A stretch of 64,000 nucleotides of DNA from assembly GCF_008329585.1 (NCBI RefSeq), contig NZ_NPKP01000012.1:62001-126000 (forward strand), in the 5' to 3' direction. Both the position numbers and the translations under genes were made by a program. The notes beneath the pieces are model-generated. The model saw nothing but the letters and a program-made list of their open reading frames with translations, was not told the DNA's origin and made no database searches. Numbering within the stretch: position 1 is the first letter of the stretch; each line of letters opens with the position of its first letter. Of the stretch, positions 57,731-64,000 are shown piece by piece. The DNA is from Mycolicibacterium sp. P9-22 (GTDB lineage Bacteria > Actinomycetota > Actinomycetes > Mycobacteriales > Mycobacteriaceae).

Positions 57731-58984
57731 TCAGGAGAATTCGAGCTCGTACGCCGAATCGCGGTGGAACTTGGCGTCGATACCCTTCTCCTCCTCATCC
57801 GGGGAGATGCGGATGCCCATGGTCTTCTTGATGGCGAAGGCGATCGCGAATGCGATGACGAACGAGTACGCCATCACCGCGCCGGCCGCGACCGCCTGTT
57901 TCCACAGCAGGTCGATGCCGCCGCCGTAGAGCAGGCCGTTCACGCCGTTGGGCATGCCCTCGCTGGCGAAGAAGCCGATCAGCAGGGTGCCGATGACGCC
58001 ACCGACCAGGTGGACGCCGACCACGTCGAGTGAATCGTCGTAGCCGAACTTGTCCTTCAGGCCCACCGCGTACACGCAGATCGCCCCGGCGATGCCGCCG
58101 ACGAAGATGGCGCCGATCGGGGTGACCGCACCGCAGGCCGGCGTGATGGCCACCAGGCCGGTGATGGCGCCGGAGGCGGCGCCGACGCCGGTGACGTGAC
58201 CGGTCTTGATCTTCTCGACCGCCAGCCAGGCCAGGACGGCCGCGCAGGTCGCCACGAATGTGGTGACCATGACGATCGCCGCCGAATTACCCGCTGCCAG
58301 CGCCGATCCGCCATTGAAGGCGTACCAGCCGGCCCAGAGCATGCCCGCGCCCAGCAGCGTCAGCGGCACGTTGTGCGGCTTGCGTAGCTGGCCGAACATC
58401 GCGGACTTGCCGAGCACGATGGCCACCGCCAGCGCGGCCGCACCGGCATTGATGTGCACCGCGGTGCCACCGGCGAAGTCGACCGCGCCCAGGGTGTTGG
58501 CGATCCAGCCGCCCACCGAATTCTCGGTGACCACACCGTCGAAGGCGAACACCCAGTGCGCCACCGGGAAGTACACCAGCACCGCCCAGACGCCCGCGAA
58601 GACCATCCAGGCGCCGAACTTCATCCGGTCGGCGACGGCACCGGAGATCAGGGCGACCGTGATCGCCGCGAACAACGCCTGGAACAACGCGAACAGACTG
58701 ATCGGTAGCCCGTCGATGGTCGTCATCGGTTCGAGCAGATCGGTCATCCCGGCGAACTCGGTGATGCTGCCGACGAAGCCGCCCATCGAGGTGCCGAACA
58801 CCATCGAGAAGCCGAAGAGCACCCAGAGCAGGCCGACGAGTGCGACCGCGCCGAACGTCATCATCATCATGTTGGTCGAACTCTTGACCGAGACCATGCC
58901 GCCGTAGAAGAGCGCCAGGCCGGGAATCATCAGCGTGAGGCCGATGATGCAACAGAGTATGAAGGCCGTGGTTCCTGTATCCAT
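57731..58984 (-). CDS. amt: ammonium transporter
   Basis: This is a 417-residue, 11-helix Amt/MEP/Rh channel. The pore twin histidines lie in AVHINAGAAALAV and VHLVGGVIGTLLIGFF; IPGLALFYGGMVSVKS and LWVLFGFSM are N-terminal hallmarks. It takes up ammonium, and possibly methylammonium, for the glutamine-synthetase and glutamate-synthase-like genes downstream. In mycobacteria such genes are nitrogen-controlled by GlnR; an inverted repeat upstream may be a binding site. Confidence 0.94.
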   Translation of the reverse strand: MDTGTTAFILCCIIGLTLMIPGLALFYGGMVSVKSSTNMMMMTFGAVALVGLLWVLFGFSMVFGTSMGGFVGSITEFAGMTDLLEPMTTIDGLPISLFALFQALFAAITVALISGAVADRMKFGAWMVFAGVWAVLVYFPVAHWVFAFDGVVTENSVGGWIANTLGAVDFAGGTAVHINAGAAALAVAIVLGKSAMFGQLRKPHNVPLTLLGAGMLWAGWYAFNGGSALAAGNSAAIVMVTTFVATCAAVLAWLAVEKIKTGHVTGVGAASGAITGLVAITPACGAVTPIGAIFVGGIAGAICVYAVGLKDKFGYDDSLDVVGVHLVGGVIGTLLIGFFASEGMPNGVNGLLYGGGIDLLWKQAVAAGAVMAYSFVIAFAIAFAIKKTMGIRISPDEEEKGIDAKFHRDSAYELEFS

Positions 58985-59029
58985 CTACATCTCCTGAGAT
59001 GCGCGGCCCGAGCGGGCCGACCACTGGCA

Positions 59030-59049
59030 GTAACCTCCGTTTCTGTTAC
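59030..59049. promoter_or_regulatory. inverted repeat GTAAC-N10-GTTAC upstream of amt
   Basis: The arms at 59030-59034 and 59045-59049 are perfect. They lie 46-65 bp upstream of amt. The arm sequence is close to GlnR half-sites, but the spacing does not exactly fit the GTnAC-N6-GnAAC form I know, so assignment to GlnR is tentative. Confidence 0.4.
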
Positions 59050-59144
59050 GTGGACAGCATCGTTGCGTTGCGGGCTGGTAAACGGTTTCGCCGTATGCGC
59101 AGGGCCTGAGAGGTGGAGGAGTAAAAGGGCGTGCACCGACCCCT

Positions 59145-59150
59145 TATCCT
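59145..59150 (+). promoter_or_regulatory. -10 element candidate for ask-asd
   Basis: TATCCT fits the TANNNT pattern, 36 bp before the ask GTG, with room for a GAGAGG ribosome-binding site at 59174-59179. Confidence 0.35.
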
Positions 59151-59185
59151 TGTCAGGACATCCCCGGCTGGTTGAGAGGTTCACA

Positions 59186-60450
<1,265 letters not shown>

Positions 60451-60451
<1 letters not shown>

Positions 60452-61485
60452 TGGTCTCGATTGGTGTAGTCGGCGCGACCGGCCAGGTCGGCCAGGTGAT
60501 GCGCGCACTGCTCGAACAGCGCAACTTCCCGGCCAGTTCGGTGCGGTTCTTCGCCTCCGCACGCTCCGAGGGCAAGAAGCTGACCTTCCGCGGTCAGGAG
60601 ATCGAGGTCGAGAACAGCGAGACCGCCGACCCGACCGGACTGGACATCGCGCTGTTCTCCGCCGGCGCGACCATGTCGCGGGTGCAGGCACCGCGGTTCG
60701 CCGCGGCCGGCGCCGTCGTCGTGGACAACTCCTCGGCATGGCGCAAGGACCCCGAGGTCCCGCTGATCGTCAGCGAGGTCAACTTCGAGCGTGATGCCGC
60801 GAATCGCCCGAAGGGCATCATCGCCAACCCGAACTGCACCACCATGGCCGCGATGCCGGTGCTCAAGCCGCTGCACGACGAGGCGGGTCTGACCCGGTTG
60901 ATCGTGTCGAGCTACCAGGCGGTCTCGGGCAGCGGGCTGGCCGGCGTGGAGGAACTCGCGTCACAGGCCCGTGCCGTGATCGACGGGGCCGAGCAATTGG
61001 TGCACGACGGCTCGGCGCTGAACTTCCCGGCGCCGGTCAAGTACGTCGCGCCGATCGCGTTCAACGTGGTGCCGCTGGCCGGTGCCCTCGTCGATGACGG
61101 GTCCGGTGAAACCGACGAAGACCAGAAGCTGCGCAACGAGAGCCGCAAGATCCTCGGCATCCCGGAGCTGCTGGTGTCCGGCACCTGCGTGCGGGTACCG
61201 GTGTTCACCGGGCACTCGCTGTCCATCAATGCCGAGTTCGCCCAATCGCTTTCGGTCGCGCGGGCCCAGGAGTTGCTGGCCGGCGCGCCGGGGGTGCGGC
61301 TGGTGGACGTGCCGACGCCGTTGGCTGCCGCCGGCGCCGATGATTCGCTGGTCGGCCGAATCCGCCAGGATCCCGGCGCTCCCGAAGGCCGCGGCCTGGC
61401 CCTGTTCGTGTCCGGTGACAACCTGCGAAAAGGTGCCGCACTGAACACCATTCAGATTGCCGAATTGCTGGCCGCTCAGCTCTGA
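60451..61485 (+). CDS. asd: aspartate-semialdehyde dehydrogenase
   Basis: This is a 344-residue NADPH enzyme reducing aspartyl phosphate. The N-terminal cofactor motif is VGATGQVGQVMRALLEQRNFP; the catalytic Cys129 is in NPNCTTMA; the catalytic His is in VFTGHSLSINAEF. It forms an operon with ask, sharing one base with its stop codon. Confidence 0.95.
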
Positions 61486-61516
61486 TCGACGCCGAAACTG
61501 TATTCCAGAAGGAAAA

Positions 61517-62617
61517 GTGCGAGTAACCGCCTTCCGGAACGCAGTTTCGGCAGCTGTGGCATCGGCATTGGTCTTCGCGGCGCCCGCGCACGCGGACCTG
61601 AGGCTGTTGCCGGGACAGGTCATCATGCTCGGCCCGGTGGCCGGAACGGGCACGGCGACAGGTGATTACGGGATCGGCGCGACCGATCTGTGCGAGTTCA
61701 TGGAGTTCCCCAGCCGGCTGCTGCAGGTGTGCGGTGACAGCTTCGCCGGGCAGGGCGTGGGCTTCGGTGGCTGGTACTCGCCGATCGCGCTGCACGTGGA
61801 CCCCGACTCGATCGACGCCCCGGACGGTATTCGGATCACCGGGGTGACCGGCACCTCCACGCGGCTGCTGGCCGACCCCACGCCCACCGGCTCATCGCAA
61901 CTGCCCGCGGGCATCGTGTCGATCAACCGGGAAAATTACATGCTGGTCACCACGACTCAGAACCTCCGACCGGCGTCCTCGCGACTGGTGAAAGCCGATG
62001 CCGCAAAAGACAACTGGCCGACAGTCGCGGGCTCGGAACGTCCGGCCGACTTCGCCGCCGGCGGGCAGTCCCAGATCAGCGGCTACTACGACCCGATCCC
62101 GACACTGGATTCAGATCGCGGCTGGGTGTACATCGTGGCCGACAACTTCGACCGCACCGCACCGGTGACCCTGTATCGCGTTGCGCCGCAGAACTTCACG
62201 GACCGCAGCGCTTGGCAAGGATGGTCTGCGGTGGATGGCTGGGGCGCAGACCCGACCCCGTTGTGGCCTGATCGGGTGGGCGAGCTGAGCGTGCGCCAGA
62301 TCGACGGCAAGACGGTGTTGTCGTACTTCAACGCAGGCACCGGCAACATGGAGGTCCGGGTCGCGGCCGACCCTACCCAGCTCGGTGCCGCGCCGGTGAC
62401 GACCGTGGTGGTGGGCTCGCCCTGGCCGGATCGGCCCGAGGACCTGCCCGCGCCTCAGGACAACCGGCTGGCCCAGCCGTACGGCGGCTACATCTCCCCG
62501 GCCTCGACCCTCGATGAACTGCGGGTGTTCGTCAGCCAATGGAACACCACACCGCGCGGCGGCACGCCTTACCGGGTCATCCAGTACGCGGTGCACCCTT
62601 TCACAGCGGATTCATAG
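61517..62617 (+). CDS. secreted DUF4185 protein (Rv3707c-like)
   Basis: This is a 366-residue exported protein with a signal peptide (cleavage near APAHA). The rest is a DUF4185, beta-propeller-like domain: FPSRLLQVCGDSFAG, NRENYMLVTTTQNL, GWVYIVADNFDR and GGYISPASTLDELRVFVSQW. It may bind or cleave a cell-wall glycan, as some DUF4185 relatives are arabinan-active, but no activity is evident here. The GTG at 61517 follows AGAAGGAAAA. Confidence 0.8.
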   Translation: MRVTAFRNAVSAAVASALVFAAPAHADLRLLPGQVIMLGPVAGTGTATGDYGIGATDLCEFMEFPSRLLQVCGDSFAGQGVGFGGWYSPIALHVDPDSIDAPDGIRITGVTGTSTRLLADPTPTGSSQLPAGIVSINRENYMLVTTTQNLRPASSRLVKADAAKDNWPTVAGSERPADFAAGGQSQISGYYDPIPTLDSDRGWVYIVADNFDRTAPVTLYRVAPQNFTDRSAWQGWSAVDGWGADPTPLWPDRVGELSVRQIDGKTVLSYFNAGTGNMEVRVAADPTQLGAAPVTTVVVGSPWPDRPEDLPAPQDNRLAQPYGGYISPASTLDELRVFVSQWNTTPRGGTPYRVIQYAVHPFTADS

Positions 62618-62662
62618 CCTCTAACCAGCCGGCACATTGCCGCACGTCGGCATCATGAATCC

Positions 62663-63085
62663 ATGAGCGAAGCAGCCGACAACTCCACCAGCACCACGGC
62701 CCCCGTGGCGGCCACCGCGGCACCCACGCCACCCCCGGCGGTGGCGGTGCCCACTGAGGAGCGAGCGCGGCACAGCCGTGTCACCCAGGTCGCGGCCTGG
62801 GTGGGCATCGTCGCGGGCGTCACGTTCGTCGTCGCGGTGATCTTCTTCTCCGGTTTCATCCTGGGGAAGCACTCCGACGGTGGCGGACATCATCGCGGCG
62901 GACCGGAACGCGAGATCAGCATGTTCCACCGGGGCGGGCCGCCGATGGGGCCACCGCACATCTTCTTCCCGGGTGCTGGCCCGGGAGGGGAGGGCGGCTC
63001 CGGCTTCGGGCCGGGATTCCAGGGACCACAGCAGGGTCAGGGCCCCGGCCCCGGCAACGCGCCGGGCACGCCACCGCGCCCCTGA
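62663..63085 (+). CDS. proline/glycine-rich single-pass membrane protein (Rv3706c-like)
   Basis: This is a 140-residue protein: a Thr/Pro/Ala-rich cytoplasmic head, one transmembrane segment (VAAWVGIVAGVTFVVAVIFF) and an extracytoplasmic tail rich in His, Gly and Pro (HSDGGGHHRGGPE, GPGFQGPQQGQGPGPG). It matches the place of Rv3706c. Function unknown. Confidence 0.75.
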   Translation: MSEAADNSTSTTAPVAATAAPTPPPAVAVPTEERARHSRVTQVAAWVGIVAGVTFVVAVIFFSGFILGKHSDGGGHHRGGPEREISMFHRGGPPMGPPHIFFPGAGPGGEGGSGFGPGFQGPQQGQGPGPGNAPGTPPRP

Positions 63086-63170
63086 AACATTAAGAGGACC
63101 CTCGTGGGCCAGTGAGGAATCATCCGTAACTCTTGGCACTCTGACCTCATTCGTGAGAGTGTCGCTAACC

Positions 63171-63701
63171 ATGACACGCCGACCGCTGCACGTTGCCGCG
63201 TTTGTCGCAGTCCTCGTGGTAGTGGCGGGCCTGTCCGGCTGTGGCCTGCGCGCCGATGATCCTGACGTGGCCGCCTCCACGGTGTTCGCCGTCGGCGACT
63301 GCGTCGACATCGACGCGGGCGCGGCACCGACGCCGGACCCGGTGCGCGCCAGCGAGGTGTCCTGCACCCAGGACCCGAGCTACACCGTCGGTGCCACCAC
63401 CAACGCCGCCGGCGAGTGCCCGACCACCGAATATCAGCACCTGCCGACCGACTACGCCGAACCGTCGACCGCCCGGCTGTGCCTGGTGCCCAACTTGGTC
63501 GCCAACCAGTGCTACCTGATGGAGATGCCGATCGGGCTGGTCGAGAAGGCTTCCTGCGACGACCGCGACGACGGAGTGCTGGTCCAGGTCACGCAGCGTC
63601 TCGACGTCCAGAACCAATCCGCATGCCCGGCGAAGGCCGGCTCCTATGCGTGGCCGTATCCCGCTCCGGCCCGGACGTACTGCACCCAGACGCTCTTCTG
63701 A
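63171..63701 (+). CDS. putative lipoprotein (Rv3705c-like, LppU-type)
   Basis: This is a 176-residue exported lipoprotein with lipobox GLSGC after a 20-residue hydrophobic signal. The mature part has eight further Cys residues (for instance VGDCVDI, VSCTQDP, GECPTTEY, CLVPNLVANQCYLME), suggesting disulphides. The fold resembles the LppU/septum-type cysteine-rich domain. ATG 63171 gives a compact signal peptide; GTG 63153 is an alternative start. Function unknown. Confidence 0.75.
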   Translation: MTRRPLHVAAFVAVLVVVAGLSGCGLRADDPDVAASTVFAVGDCVDIDAGAAPTPDPVRASEVSCTQDPSYTVGATTNAAGECPTTEYQHLPTDYAEPSTARLCLVPNLVANQCYLMEMPIGLVEKASCDDRDDGVLVQVTQRLDVQNQSACPAKAGSYAWPYPAPARTYCTQTLF

Positions 63702-63737
63702 CTTTGGCGTGCTCGCCGATTTTGGCATGATCGAGCC

Positions 63738-64000
63738 ATGCGGCTGACTGCACTGGCCGCCGGGGTGGGAGTGGCGCTGGCCCTCGCGGCTCCGGCCTCG
63801 GCCCGACCGTCTGATCCCGGCGTCGTCAGTTACGCGGTCCTGCCGAAGGGTTCGGTCAGCAATATCGTCGGCGCGCCGCTGACTTGGGAAGCCGAGTTCA
63901 CCAACCCGGGCCAGCACTTCTACGTCGACAACCCGTCCTGCAACAACTGGGCCGATATCGGTCTTCCCGACGTGTACGCCGACCCGGATCTGGCGTCCTT
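63738..64000 (+). CDS. secreted protein, 5' part only (Rv3705A-like)
   Basis: This gives the first 87 residues of an exported protein cut by the window end. The signal peptide MRLTALAAGVGVALALAAPA ends at ASA. The mature start VVSYAVLPKGSVSNIVGAPL and FTNPGQHFYVDNPSCNNW follow. It lies 36 bp after the lipoprotein gene. Function unknown. Confidence 0.7.
   Translation, partial: MRLTALAAGVGVALALAAPASARPSDPGVVSYAVLPKGSVSNIVGAPLTWEAEFTNPGQHFYVDNPSCNNWADIGLPDVYADPDLAS

Overview
The window reads as a chromosome segment of a fast-growing mycobacterium (Mycolicibacterium-like). Base composition is high in GC, and GTG and TTG starts, 4-bp ATGA overlaps and leaderless-looking starts are common. From about 24.6 kb to the right edge the gene order matches the Mycobacterium tuberculosis Rv3731-Rv3705 neighbourhood as I remember it: ligC, polD, Rv3723-like, tRNA-Ser, ffs, aminotransferase, dnaX, CFA synthase/FAD oxidase pair, SRPBCC, amidase, ybaB-recR, gatD-murT, dnaQ, leuA, ask-asd, then secreted proteins. 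No transposase, prophage or CRISPR array was seen.

Left part (1-6.9 kb): a polar amino-acid ABC operon whose permease carries two tandem solute-binding domains, glutamyl-Q-tRNA(Asp) synthetase, an MBL hydrolase, a frameshifted 13E12-type DUF222/HNH gene behind a perfect SOS box, and a LigC-type ATP-dependent DNA ligase. A second LigC ligase lies at 24.6 kb in an operon with a ureohydrolase-fold gene and a LigD-type polymerase (PolD1). The two ligases are separated by about 17.7 kb of accessory catabolic genes (6.9-24.6 kb). These comprise an amine oxidase with a TetR regulator; a GntR-controlled divergent pair of operons (BCCT importer, NTF2-like protein, flavin reductase and GntR facing two DUF1185 proteins, hydrolase, aldehyde dehydrogenase, tautomerase and luciferase-like monooxygenase); and a second GntR unit (threonine aldolase and GntR facing an HpcH aldolase, a nitrilase-family hydrolase and a DctPQM TRAP transporter). 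Matching TTGYATRCAA-type palindromes lie at both divergent promoters.

Middle part (27.6-47.4 kb): core information and cell-envelope genes. These include an HtrA-like protease, tRNA-Ser(GGA), SRP RNA, DnaX, a methyltransferase/FAD-oxidase lipid pair, the Ami1-like amidase, RecR, the GatD/MurT lipid II amidation complex, a DnaQ-BRCT exonuclease ending in a clamp-binding-like motif, and leuA. Upstream of leuA is a leucine-rich leader peptide (MQRVLLLGRRDGV) with a following hairpin, which looks like attenuation control.

Right part (47.5-64 kb): the most striking locus is a four-gene operon at 47554-51521 with two WXG100 proteins, an 864-residue CpnT-like protein and a small overlapping downstream gene. 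It has the layout of esxF-esxE-cpnT-ift, but the C-terminal toxin domain does not look like TNT and, with the presumed immunity gene, is more AT-rich than its surroundings. Next comes a nitrogen cluster (XRE-cupin regulator, FAD oxidoreductase, split glutamate-synthase domains, type III glutamine synthetase, AmtB) that resembles N-methylglutamate/methylamine pathways. It is followed by ask (with an internal beta-subunit start), asd and four exported or membrane proteins.
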